This document shows positions 1 through 6,436 of a stretch of DNA of 9,041 nt, in pieces. Position 1 is the stretch's first letter. Every line of letters begins with the position of its first letter. Position numbers and translations under genes: made by a program. The notes under the pieces were generated by a model that was given only the letters and a program-made list of their open reading frames with translations, did no database searches and was not told where the DNA came from. Origin of the DNA: an uncultured Pseudomonadota bacterium (GTDB lineage: Bacteria; SAR324; NAC60-12); assembly GCA_913056375.1 (NCBI GenBank), contig CAJXNF010000086.1:1-9041 (forward strand), written 5' to 3'.

Positions 1-89
1 AAATTAGTGATCTCTTGCTCAGATGCTACTCGAACTGTGGTTCTGTTATCGGGGCAGACCAGAATTTTGACAAATTCAGGATCGAGCAT
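1..89 (-). CDS. Trm112/YcaR (UPF0434)-family small protein, partial: N-terminal 29 codons only
   Basis: This gene starts at an ATG at 89-87 and runs off the left edge, so only 29 codons are visible. The translation begins MLDPEFVKILVCPDNRTTV, which matches the start of bacterial Trm112-like proteins (Met-Leu/Ile-Asp, then a hydrophobic helix ending in I-L-V-C-P). Trm112 proteins are roughly 60-residue zinc-ribbon-like proteins. In eukaryotes and archaea they activate methyltransferases, while the bacterial role is poorly defined. Only one Cys is visible where CPxC is common, so the first metal-binding pair seems incomplete. That variant also occurs in the family. The start lies 6 bases after the stop of the upstream SH3b-hydrolase gene, and the sequence TGAGGATTCATG places a GAGGA Shine-Dalgarno over that stop codon. 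Translational coupling is therefore likely. The family call rests on the N-terminus alone. Confidence 0.72.
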   Translation of the reverse strand, partial: MLDPEFVKILVCPDNRTTVRVASEQEITN

Positions 90-98
90 GAATCCTCA
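90..98 (-). promoter_or_regulatory. Ribosome binding site overlapping upstream stop codon
   Basis: On the minus strand the stop codon TGA of the hydrolase gene is part of TGAGGATTC directly before the ATG at 89. The GAGG core sits 4 bases from the start, slightly short but usable. This site decides the start of the Trm112-like gene and suggests that ribosomes terminating on the hydrolase re-initiate there. Confidence 0.5.
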
Positions 99-1841
99 AA
101 GAGATGCCTTGACGATTTCAGGTCGCTCCAACGCCTGAGATGCATGATAGACGAGCCTGTCTGTCTGCTTACATTCATTGTAGCGATGGTACTGAATCGA
201 CATGTAAGTGTAGACCAATTCTGAGATACGTCGCATGTGCTGGCTCAAATTGAAGGACCAGCCATTAGCGTTTCCGGAAATGCTCTTATAGTTTGCCCGC
301 TCCATTGCCATCACCACTGTGTAGCTTTTTGGCCCCTCTGGAGTGTCGATTTGTACAATGCCAATGTTGCCGTTGACTCCCTTCACAAAACCTGTTTTGT
401 CCCAGACCTTCACGTTTTTATTGCGAGCAAAGCAGGTTCCATCCTTTAGCCGATCGCGTGCACGTGGCCCATTTGGTTGTCCCATCAAGTAAAGAATTTC
501 TTCAGCTGCCATTTCATTTTCAACTCTACTGAATTCTGGCCCCAGTGGTTGATCAGACCAGAGTGTCAGCATCAAGCGGTTCAAGTCTTCTGCAGAGACC
601 TTATTGAGGTAAGTCTTACCGTAGCGTGGAATGTATTCAACCACTTTCATTTCGTTGTAGAGTCCGGTATCAGCCAGGATCTTATTAACTTTTTTTGGGC
701 CACCGATCCACCGCATCACTTTATTGGTGTCAGAGTTGCTGCTGAATCGAATCATTTTGCTGAGTGCTTTTTGGTGGTGTCTGTTGTGTTTGATTTCTCC
801 TCGGAACCGCTGAAGCATGTAAGCTTGTAGTACAGGCACCTTGATCAAGCTGGCAGCCTTGATTTGCACATCTGGTCGGATGGAAACCAATCTTTCTCCG
901 GTCTCCAGATCCTGAACGACCATGCTCAACTTGTCTAGGGGACTCATCGTTTTCTTGTCGTAGGACTCACGCAAAAAGTTCAGAATGCTTGCCTCAAGTG
1001 GTGAGGTATACAACTGCTCCGCTGCACTGGTCACCTTGCTTGGAAAATCGGCTGGCTCGTAAAATTTCAAATGTCGGCGAGCCACCCAACCGGTTGTCCC
1101 TGTTGCGGTTTGTACCTTGCGCCATCCGTTCTCTTCTGGAAAAGCGCTGACCACATGCATACCTGTCCGCAGTTTCTCAATTACTTTGTAGTCTCTGCCT
1201 GGCCCTGACCGGAGATTGAGAATCCGTGTACTTACTATTGCGAAATCAGCCTCTTTTTGATTGAAAACAGTTTCTTTCCCTCTTGGGAGAATCTCCAAGT
1301 ATTCAGTCGCAACCCAACCTCGAACGCGTTTGCCGATCAATTCTACTTCTACCCAGCGCTCATCGGTTTCCGACAACACCTGAAGTTTATCGTTCTTTCG
1401 GAGCGTATGAAGAATTTTGTATTTTGTTCCTGCTTGAGCTCTGAGGTTCAGCTTGGGTACATCCACAACGGCATGGAGTTCAAAATTCCTCTGCTCCTTG
1501 GCAAAACGCAGATATTCTGAAGCTACCCAACCATTCTGATTGCTTACTTTAACTCTAACCCACCCATCATCCTGTCGATCTTTAACCTCAACGACCTGGT
1601 CCGCTTTGAGCGTTCCAATGACTTTGCTGCGCTTTTTCGGTGATTGGCGGAGGTTGAGTCGGTTTGCGAGGACAACAGCTTTTTCAGCGTGGGATTGAAC
1701 GGAAGACTGCCCTGGGCTTTGCCAAAGCATTTGGGGATTGAAGAAGTCCTTGTGAGAATCGCCCTGAGAATGAGCACTTTGTCCAAGGCACATCAGACCC
1801 AAAAAAACGGGGACCATGCGGGCAAAGATACTCTTTCTCAT
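96..1841 (-). CDS. Secreted triple-SH3b / beta-lactamase-like serine hydrolase
   Basis: A 581-residue exported protein with a signal peptide at about 1-25 (basic MRK, hydrophobic core, AHS-Q cleavage region). Three bacterial SH3 domains follow at about 55-113, 122-184 and 198-261. Each has the N/LNLR motif early and a GWVA...L motif at the end. SH3b domains usually bind peptidoglycan peptides. The C-terminal domain (about 275-545) belongs to the penicillin-recognising serine hydrolase fold, beta-lactamase class A type. It has the nucleophile motif S331-L-I-K334, an SxN-type second motif S367-S-N369 with N373 four residues on, and K482-T-G484. The stretch between the second motif and the conserved VSAEDLNRLM helix (415-424) shows no ExxLN, so the deacylating Glu166 of true class A enzymes is not evident. 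A wall DD-peptidase or other serine hydrolase is therefore as likely as a drug-hydrolysing lactamase. The chosen ATG has a good Shine-Dalgarno and begins the signal peptide. The gene follows the substrate-binding protein gene by 42 bases. Confidence 0.88.
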   Translation of the reverse strand: MRKSIFARMVPVFLGLMCLGQSAHSQGDSHKDFFNPQMLWQSPGQSSVQSHAEKAVVLANRLNLRQSPKKRSKVIGTLKADQVVEVKDRQDDGWVRVKVSNQNGWVASEYLRFAKEQRNFELHAVVDVPKLNLRAQAGTKYKILHTLRKNDKLQVLSETDERWVEVELIGKRVRGWVATEYLEILPRGKETVFNQKEADFAIVSTRILNLRSGPGRDYKVIEKLRTGMHVVSAFPEENGWRKVQTATGTTGWVARRHLKFYEPADFPSKVTSAAEQLYTSPLEASILNFLRESYDKKTMSPLDKLSMVVQDLETGERLVSIRPDVQIKAASLIKVPVLQAYMLQRFRGEIKHNRHHQKALSKMIRFSSNSDTNKVMRWIGGPKKVNKILADTGLYNEMKVVEYIPRYGKTYLNKVSAEDLNRLMLTLWSDQPLGPEFSRVENEMAAEEILYLMGQPNGPRARDRLKDGTCFARNKNVKVWDKTGFVKGVNGNIGIVQIDTPEGPKSYTVVMAMERANYKSISGNANGWSFNLSQHMRRISELVYTYMSIQYHRYNECKQTDRLVYHASQALERPEIVKASL

Positions 1842-1848
1842 TGGGATT

Positions 1849-1855
1849 TCCTCTC
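1849..1855 (-). promoter_or_regulatory. Ribosome binding site of the SH3b-hydrolase gene
   Basis: The minus strand reads GAGAGGA here, 7 bases before the ATG at 1841. This is a clear Shine-Dalgarno within the 42-base spacer after the substrate-binding protein gene. It supports ATG 1841 as the start. Confidence 0.65.
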
Positions 1856-1883
1856 ATTAGCGGTAATTCTGTGGGACCGACTG

Positions 1884-3365
1884 TTAACGCCGGCTGATAT
1901 CTACGAGAGATTGGAAACCACCACTTGGATGCAATCGGAAGCCATCGATATTCTCCTTGACCAGAGCGACGTTCTGATTGTGCCATAGGGAAATATAAGG
2001 CAGGTCCTGCTGAAGAATTTCTTGGACCTTGTTGTAGTACTTCTTTCGTTCTTGTGGATCGATTGTACTACGCCCTTTTTCCAGCAAACTATCAATTTCA
2101 GGGTTGCTATAACGAACACGATTTCTTCCACCTACATCCGGTAACTCGCTGCTGTGAAACAATGAGTAGTAGAAGTCTGGTTCGGATACTCCAACCCAAC
2201 GCAAGGAGAATAACTCGAAGTTTCCTGCCTTTACATCCCCGAAGAAAGTGCCCCATTCAAAGGAACGAATCTCAAGGTTGATACCAATCTCTTTTAGCTG
2301 ATTCTGCAGAATTCGGGCCTGTTGAACAGCATCTCGACTATTGCTGGTTTTATACTCAAGCGTGAGGTTTTCAATGCCGGCTTCCTTAAGGAGTTGACGG
2401 GCTTTTTGAGGATCATGTTGATAACTTGCGATCCCAGGTGCTGCAAAGTCATTTTGTTTTGTTAGCACACTATCGGCAGCAACAGCTCTACCCTTCTTGA
2501 GAAACTCAATCAGCTCCTGTCGGTTGATCCCATGGGCAATGGCTTGGCGAACTCTTGGATCCTGAAGCTTGGGTGATTGCATATTTAGCCCAAGATATTG
2601 ATAGTTCAGAGCCGGCCCAGTCATCATCTTATATTCTTTTGCGAGTGAGCCTCTTTCAAATTGGGGAAGTTTGTCCAAAGGCACCACATTGATCGCGAGA
2701 TCAATCTCTCCTTTACGCATCTTCAGAAACCGAGTGTTGTCATCCTGGATGATTTTCAGTTCTAATTCTTCGATAGCGGGTTTAGTCCCGTGGTAGTCAT
2801 CAAATCTTTTAAGGCTGATTCCATTTGGATCTTGGCTGACCAATTGATAAGGGCCCGTTCCAATTAGCTTGGCATTCACAAGATCTGAATTTCTAGAGAA
2901 AATCGGAATGAAGATGTCTAGAAAAAAGGCTGCTTCAGGTTGGAATAAGTTAAAGGTGACCGTACGATCGTCAGTTGCTTCAACAGATTTGAGTTTTTTC
3001 GAGAGGAACTGGAACGGAGATTTGGTTTCTGGATCCATGATGTGTTCGAAAGTGAAGCGGACATCTTCAGCATTAAGTTGGGACCCGTCCTGAAAATGTA
3101 CACCTGCTTTGAGTTTTAGAATCCAGGTTGTATCGTCAGGATGAGTCCAACTCTCAGCTAAACCAGGTACAATGCGAAGCGCATCATCTTGTTGAACCAG
3201 CGTTTCAAACAGCAAAACTTGTGTTAGCCGCATACCATTCGCATCAACAGCAAAGCGAGGATCCAAGGATTTTGGTGCTCCATCCAGCGCAATTGTCAAA
3301 GGGGCTGCGACGAGTAGATTGACCCAGAAGACAAGAGATAAGGTTGCTAGGGTAAATTTTTTCAT
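1884..3365 (-). CDS. ABC transporter periplasmic substrate-binding protein, family 5 (oligopeptide/dipeptide type)
   Basis: A 493-residue exported solute-binding protein of the SBP_bac_5 (OppA/DppA/MppA) family. Residues 1-21 form a Sec signal peptide (MKK, hydrophobic core, LLVAA). There is no lipobox Cys, so the mature protein should be soluble in the periplasm. Family hallmarks are the early LDPRF (34-38), ESWTHPDDTTWILKLKAGVHF (71-91), IGTGPYQLVS (168-177) followed by LKRFDDYHG (185-193), and DPRVRQAIAHGINRQELI (269-286). A C-terminal lobe ends near GFRLHP (475-480). Length is normal for the family. Substrate cannot be read from sequence; peptides are the family default, with nickel, heme, sugars and murein peptides also known. 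No permease or ATPase genes are in the window, so it is an orphan here. The neighbouring wall hydrolase suggests, without proof, a link to wall peptides. The start is fixed by the signal peptide although no Shine-Dalgarno precedes it. Confidence 0.93.
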   Translation of the reverse strand: MKKFTLATLSLVFWVNLLVAAPLTIALDGAPKSLDPRFAVDANGMRLTQVLLFETLVQQDDALRIVPGLAESWTHPDDTTWILKLKAGVHFQDGSQLNAEDVRFTFEHIMDPETKSPFQFLSKKLKSVEATDDRTVTFNLFQPEAAFFLDIFIPIFSRNSDLVNAKLIGTGPYQLVSQDPNGISLKRFDDYHGTKPAIEELELKIIQDDNTRFLKMRKGEIDLAINVVPLDKLPQFERGSLAKEYKMMTGPALNYQYLGLNMQSPKLQDPRVRQAIAHGINRQELIEFLKKGRAVAADSVLTKQNDFAAPGIASYQHDPQKARQLLKEAGIENLTLEYKTSNSRDAVQQARILQNQLKEIGINLEIRSFEWGTFFGDVKAGNFELFSLRWVGVSEPDFYYSLFHSSELPDVGGRNRVRYSNPEIDSLLEKGRSTIDPQERKKYYNKVQEILQQDLPYISLWHNQNVALVKENIDGFRLHPSGGFQSLVDISRR

Positions 3366-3382
3366 GAGAGTTTTTATGAGAG
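3364..3382 (-). repeat. Short tandem direct repeat just before the substrate-binding protein start
   Basis: The 7-mer ATGAGAG (plus strand) occurs at 3364-3370 and 3376-3382, separated by TTTTT. On the coding strand this reads CTCTCAT-AAAAA-CTCTCAT, with the second copy running into the start codon. No Shine-Dalgarno is visible in this leader. The internal CATAAA (3378-3373) lies 7 bases before the ATG, the right spacing for a -10 box of a leaderless or very short-leader transcript. No convincing -35 was found, so this is only a possibility. Confidence 0.4.
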
Positions 3383-3409
3383 AGGGAAAAAGGGAAGGAA
3401 GAGGACGGC

Positions 3410-3425
3410 GGCCCCAATTGGGGCC
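3410..3425 (-). terminator. GC-rich perfect palindrome, possible intrinsic terminator
   Basis: A 16-base perfect palindrome (GGCCCCAATTGGGGCC) lies 7 bases after the stop of the 38-codon ORF. In RNA it would form a 6-bp G:C stem with an AAUU loop. On the minus strand it is followed by a pyrimidine-rich tract (CCTCTTCCTTCCCTTTTTCCC), not a clean U-run, so termination may be weak. It could equally be a protein-binding palindrome upstream of the substrate-binding protein gene. The plus-strand side has no T-tract. Confidence 0.38.
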
Positions 3426-3432
3426 AGGAAGC

Positions 3433-3549
3433 TTAGACGCTTTGGTCTTCGCTTTTCAAACGAGCAAGGTGGATCAGGAAGACGATTCCTGGACAGACCA
3501 TCATGCCGAAAACCATGATGCCAAAGACTAGTGGCCAACTCAATGCCAT
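3433..3549 (-). CDS. Predicted 38-residue single-pass membrane microprotein
   Basis: An ORF of 38 codons in the gap between the SPOR and substrate-binding protein genes, ATG at 3549-3547 and TAA at 3435-3433. The product starts MALSWPLVFGIMVFGMMVCP. It has one hydrophobic segment at about residues 5-27 (rich in Phe, Met, Val, Ile, Gly, with one Cys) and a short charged tail (HLARLKSEDQSV). The Arg/Lys cluster after the helix predicts an N-out, C-in orientation. A GGAGA Shine-Dalgarno sits 7-8 bases before the ATG, and codon use looks like its neighbours. Size and shape recall small accessory subunits of respiratory or transport complexes, but I recognise no family. It shares the strand of all neighbours, 79 bases after the SPOR gene. 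It could be a chance ORF; the good ribosome site and clean TM-plus-charged-tail layout argue otherwise. Confidence 0.62.
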   Translation of the reverse strand: MALSWPLVFGIMVFGMMVCPGIVFLIHLARLKSEDQSV

Positions 3550-3556
3550 AGCCAAT

Positions 3557-3561
3557 TCTCC
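3557..3561 (-). promoter_or_regulatory. Ribosome binding site of the membrane microprotein ORF
   Basis: The minus strand reads CTGGAGAATTGGCTATG. The GGAGA core (3561-3557) is 7 bases from the ATG at 3549, near-ideal spacing. It is the main evidence that this short ORF is translated. Confidence 0.55.
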
Positions 3562-3628
3562 AGATCTAAGGGTTAAACAAAGGTAATTTAATTAACACCG
3601 AAGCTTTTTTTTAGCAAGGCAGGATGCT

Positions 3629-4792
3629 TCATTCACTCATGGCAACAACAAACATACCCTCAAAGCGCCGATCTTTTTCCTCAAGAATTTTTTGCAAGTC
3701 TAACGCTTCGTTCTTGGTTTTGAAGCCACCAGCATAGACGCGGTAGTTGCGGATTCGTTGATCTGAACGTCGTGCTTCAAAAAAGACTTCTGCTGAATAG
3801 ATTTGATTGAGATGGGCTTTCACCCGATTGGCTGTCGTAAGATCCGGGAACAATCCAAGGGAAATTTGGAAGGAGCTGCTGGAGGGTTTCCTGTACGCTT
3901 GCCCAGTGATCAAGTTCTCGTTATTGATTCGATTTACTAGGTTCGACGCTTCCTCTTCACCATAAAGATTGGTGGAGACAATTTCTGTCATTGGGTTGAC
4001 TTCATTGACAGTCTCTACTCTAGTTGCGTACCCAGTTCGCTTCAGCAAATAGCGATAATCATCCACACACTCTTGGTAGATACAGTTGGCAACTTGTACA
4101 AAAAATCTTGTAGTTCGTGGCCTCTTGACAGGCTGAGGAGGTGCTTCGACCACTGGGGCAACAGGCAGTTCATCCATTGTTGGAGGAGGAGGCTCTTCTA
4201 CCACGACAATCTCCTCTACTTCTTGAATTTCTTCCAATGGCTCAGCAGCAGGAACAGGTTCTGTGATGGCAGCTGCGTCCTCAGTCAGCAAAGGTGCAGG
4301 TGGAGGAGGTGGAGGAGGCTCTTCAAGCATTGCTAGTGCTGGTTCTTCTATTTCCATTGGTGGAGGTGGAGGAGCCATGAAATACATAGCTGCAACTGCC
4401 GCTGCGCCGAGTACAGCACCTGCAGCACCTGTGATGATACCCGGAATTAACAGAGGCTTTTTGTCACCAGAGCTTTTCTTCTTCTTTTTCTCAGCTTTGG
4501 GTGCAGGACTGTCATCAGATGCAGCGGCGGCTGCAGCAGCTCCAGCACCTGCGGCCGCAGCGGGTGCTAATTCATCTTCGAGGTCTTCACTACCAAAGTC
4601 ATCAGCGTCTCCACCACCGGCACTGAGGTCATCATCTTGAACTTCTAGATCGTCAATAGTGGATAAATCCTCAAAGAAAGAGTCCAACTCACCATCATCG
4701 CCGCCTTCACTGTCCATAAAGCTGTCGAGTTGATCACCGAACTCATCGTCCAGATCACCAATCCCCTCCAGTCCATCAAGTTCTTCTGCCAT
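3629..4792 (-). CDS. Bitopic membrane protein with two C-terminal SPOR-like repeats
   Basis: A 387-residue protein with five zones. Residues 1-75 are strongly acidic, with short LDSF-type motifs at 22-25 and 36-39. Residues 76-99 are Ala-rich. Residues 100-112 are a basic Lys cluster. A transmembrane helix spans about 113-139. A Pro/Glu-rich periplasmic linker (about 140-225) contains PPPPP and PPPPPPP runs. The C-terminus holds two repeats, about 228-300 (FFVQVANC...) and 307-384 (FQISLGLF...), resembling SPOR domains: an opening beta strand with aromatic-x-[IV]-x-[IL/V], a helix, then RVYAGGF with a following helix in the second copy. SPOR domains bind denuded glycan strands, often at the division septum (FtsN, DedD). 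The Lys cluster predicts N-in, C-out topology. C237 and C242 could form a disulfide. A role in division or wall remodelling is inferred. It follows coaX by 48 bases. Orthology to FtsN is not established. Confidence 0.8.
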   Translation of the reverse strand: MAEELDGLEGIGDLDDEFGDQLDSFMDSEGGDDGELDSFFEDLSTIDDLEVQDDDLSAGGGDADDFGSEDLEDELAPAAAAGAGAAAAAAASDDSPAPKAEKKKKKSSGDKKPLLIPGIITGAAGAVLGAAAVAAMYFMAPPPPPMEIEEPALAMLEEPPPPPPPAPLLTEDAAAITEPVPAAEPLEEIQEVEEIVVVEEPPPPTMDELPVAPVVEAPPQPVKRPRTTRFFVQVANCIYQECVDDYRYLLKRTGYATRVETVNEVNPMTEIVSTNLYGEEEASNLVNRINNENLITGQAYRKPSSSSFQISLGLFPDLTTANRVKAHLNQIYSAEVFFEARRSDQRIRNYRVYAGGFKTKNEALDLQKILEEKDRRFEGMFVVAMSE

Positions 4793-4794
4793 AG

Positions 4795-4800
4795 CTCCTT
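4795..4800 (-). promoter_or_regulatory. Ribosome binding site of the SPOR-repeat gene, unusually close to start
   Basis: AAGGAG (4800-4795) is a strong Shine-Dalgarno, but only 2 bases (CT) separate it from the ATG at 4792. Typical spacing is 5-9. No alternative start nearby gives a better arrangement, and the acidic N-terminus begins cleanly at this Met. Confidence 0.55.
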
Positions 4801-4840
4801 TTTCCGTCGCTTGCTTGGGTTCGGTATTTCGTCTTGGGGC

Positions 4841-5677
4841 TTAGCCTATGAGGTTAGGGGTGTTATCGTGCCGACGACAGTCACCAACTTTGCCTAATTC
4901 TTTGGACCATCCCTGCGATTGAGCTAAGCCACTCAAAAGAAGGTTTGGATGAAAGCACCAGTTTGGGAAGTCTTCACACCAGTATTTTGCACTCCCGCCA
5001 GTCAAATAAATCGATGAATCACGTTGTGATCTCTGAGCCAACTCTTGCCGCATTTGCTGGACAAGACCTTCCAACAAGTGTCTATAGCCGTTGTAAAGCC
5101 CAGCCTGTATACAGCCAGTTGTGGAAGTCTCTATGACAGATTTTTCTTGTTCAAGCTCTGTCTTTGGTAGATTTGCCGTACCGATATGCAAAGAATCTAA
5201 CCACAACCTTGGCCCGGGTAGAATGATTCCTCCCAGAAATAGACCTTGATCGGTCACAGCATCAATTGTGGTTGCTGTGCCAATGTCAACTGTGATGACA
5301 CTACTGCGAACCAAATCATAGGCTGCGGCAGCCACGATCAGTCTATCAATACCTATGGTCAGTGAATCACCAGGTACTAATCTGATTGGGAGCGGGCTTG
5401 TTCGCATCAACACAGTAGGTATGACGCCAATCAAATTTCGGACCATTTCCCCGAAAATAGGGGTAATCCAAGGTACCACTGAACAGAGAATCCAGCCCTC
5501 AAAATGGGGTTCTGTAAAAAGAGTTTGGTGGCCTTGAATGAACTGAGTGAGTTCCAACTCTAAATTTTCAGATGCAGTCCTTTTTGGCGTCTGCAAATAC
5601 CAGTCTTCAATCATCTGACTTTTTTCAAAAGCCGCGATGTGGATTGTGGTGTTTCCGATATCAGTAACTACTATCAT
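4841..5677 (-). CDS. coaX: Type III pantothenate kinase
   Basis: CoaX phosphorylates pantothenate with ATP in the first committed step of coenzyme A synthesis. It acts in the cytoplasm as a dimer of the ASKHA fold and is not feedback-inhibited by CoA like type I kinases. The 278-residue product shows the family motifs in order: phosphate-binding DIGNTT at 6-11, GIDRLI at 109-114 (D111 in the position of the catalytic Asp), DIGTATTID at 131-139, GGIILPGP at 149-156, TGC at 187-189 and TGG at 226-228. Length is slightly above the usual 250-260 because of a polar C-terminal tail after about 257. The ATG lies 2 bases after the birA stop, so translation is probably coupled. The birA-coaX pairing is widespread in bacteria and strengthens both calls. 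Confidence 0.95.
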   Translation of the reverse strand: MIVVTDIGNTTIHIAAFEKSQMIEDWYLQTPKRTASENLELELTQFIQGHQTLFTEPHFEGWILCSVVPWITPIFGEMVRNLIGVIPTVLMRTSPLPIRLVPGDSLTIGIDRLIVAAAAYDLVRSSVITVDIGTATTIDAVTDQGLFLGGIILPGPRLWLDSLHIGTANLPKTELEQEKSVIETSTTGCIQAGLYNGYRHLLEGLVQQMRQELAQRSQRDSSIYLTGGSAKYWCEDFPNWCFHPNLLLSGLAQSQGWSKELGKVGDCRRHDNTPNLIG

Positions 5678-5679
5678 GG

Positions 5680-6435
5680 CTACATCTTGTCGTAGTGAAT
5701 CAGGTCACCAGCGATGTGCGTGTAAAGTTGCCCATTCTCCATTCGAATTTGAGGGAATCCTCGATGATCTAGTCTTTCAACCAGCCCTGTTTGAATTACA
5801 GAATCCTTTTCCCAACCGACTAGCTGGCCAATGATGTTTGAAGCTGCTTGCCATTCTTCAAGGAGTTTCAAAGAACTATCAGCACGAAGCTCCCTGATAA
5901 TTATTTGAAGGTTATCCAGGATCTCTCTAAGTAGTTCCTTTGGGGAAAAAACGATCCCAGTTGCCGCATGTAAAGTAGTCACTTTATCTTTGAGTTCGGT
6001 TGGGAAGTCAGAAGCTGAGCCATTCACATTCAAACCAATACCAAGAATAAGGCTATTCAATCCCGCCTGATGCCAAGGTCCTCGTTCAACTAGGATTCCA
6101 GCTAGCTTTCGACGTCCATCTAACAAATCATTGGGCCACTTCAGACGTAAATTCGGTAATCCCTTTCCAGATAAGCTTCTAAACAATGCCAACCCACTCC
6201 AGAGGGCCCAAAGATGAAGCCTGTCTTCAGGATCTCCGGAGTGAATAACTACTGAAAAAGTCAAAACCTGGTTTGAGGGGCTTATAAAAGTTCTCCCAGC
6301 TCGTCCTCTCCCACTCGTTTGTTTATGGGTCCAAACAGTTAATCCATGTTGTGAACAAAGAGAGATGTTGCCAAGCAGATAGCTATTTGTGGATGGTAAC
6401 TCCTCAAATTCAAGCAAGGGCTTGCCAAGTGGCAT
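5680..6435 (-). CDS. birA: Biotin-[acetyl-CoA-carboxylase] ligase, monofunctional
   Basis: This enzyme activates biotin to biotinyl-5'-AMP and attaches it to the carrier-protein lysine of acetyl-CoA carboxylase and related biotin enzymes in the cytoplasm. The 251-residue protein has STN at 15-17, the biotinyl-AMP loop SGRGRAGRTF at 41-50, KWPNDLL at 99-105, the catalytic-region KLAGILVE at 110-117 and LGIGLNVN at 131-138. A small C-terminal beta domain ends IAGDLIHYD. It starts almost at the catalytic domain and has no N-terminal winged-helix DNA-binding domain, so unlike E. coli BirA it should not act as the biotin operon repressor. The ATG is 1 base after the gspK stop (TAA-A-ATG), and the coaX start follows 2 bases after its own stop. 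These gaps point to one coupled transcript. Confidence 0.95.
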   Translation of the reverse strand: MPLGKPLLEFEELPSTNSYLLGNISLCSQHGLTVWTHKQTSGRGRAGRTFISPSNQVLTFSVVIHSGDPEDRLHLWALWSGLALFRSLSGKGLPNLRLKWPNDLLDGRRKLAGILVERGPWHQAGLNSLILGIGLNVNGSASDFPTELKDKVTTLHAATGIVFSPKELLREILDNLQIIIRELRADSSLKLLEEWQAASNIIGQLVGWEKDSVIQTGLVERLDHRGFPQIRMENGQLYTHIAGDLIHYDKM

Positions 6436-6436
6436 T

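Noticed and set aside
477..830. 117-codon plus-strand ORF
   Set aside because: It is a shadow of the serine hydrolase domain; the opposite strand encodes the conserved SxN and helix motifs here.
1684..1986. 100-codon minus-strand ORF spanning the junction of the two genes
   Set aside because: It is an alternative frame of two well-supported genes, with no recognisable motif.
1644..1988. 114-codon plus-strand ORF across the hydrolase start
   Set aside because: It lies antisense to the signal peptide and first SH3b region and the end of the substrate-binding protein gene, with no recognisable domain.
3570..3620. AT-rich spacer considered as a promoter for the microprotein (TTGCTA, then TAATTA or TTAAAT)
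   Set aside because: The 17-base spacing gives only a 2 of 6 match to a -10 box, and the better TTAAAT match is 20 bases from TTGCTA. Too weak to annotate.
3600..3630. GCTTC/GAAGC inverted repeat with an 8-base T/A run after the SPOR gene, considered as a terminator
   Set aside because: The stem is only 5 bp with a 21-base loop, and the A-run on the coding strand lies inside the loop rather than as a U-tract after a stem.
4263..4640. 125-codon plus-strand ORF rich in Gly, Ser and Ala
   Set aside because: It is the antisense of the Pro/Ala/Asp low-complexity codons of the SPOR-repeat gene. GC-rich triplet repeats keep the opposite frame open. No ribosome site or domain is visible.
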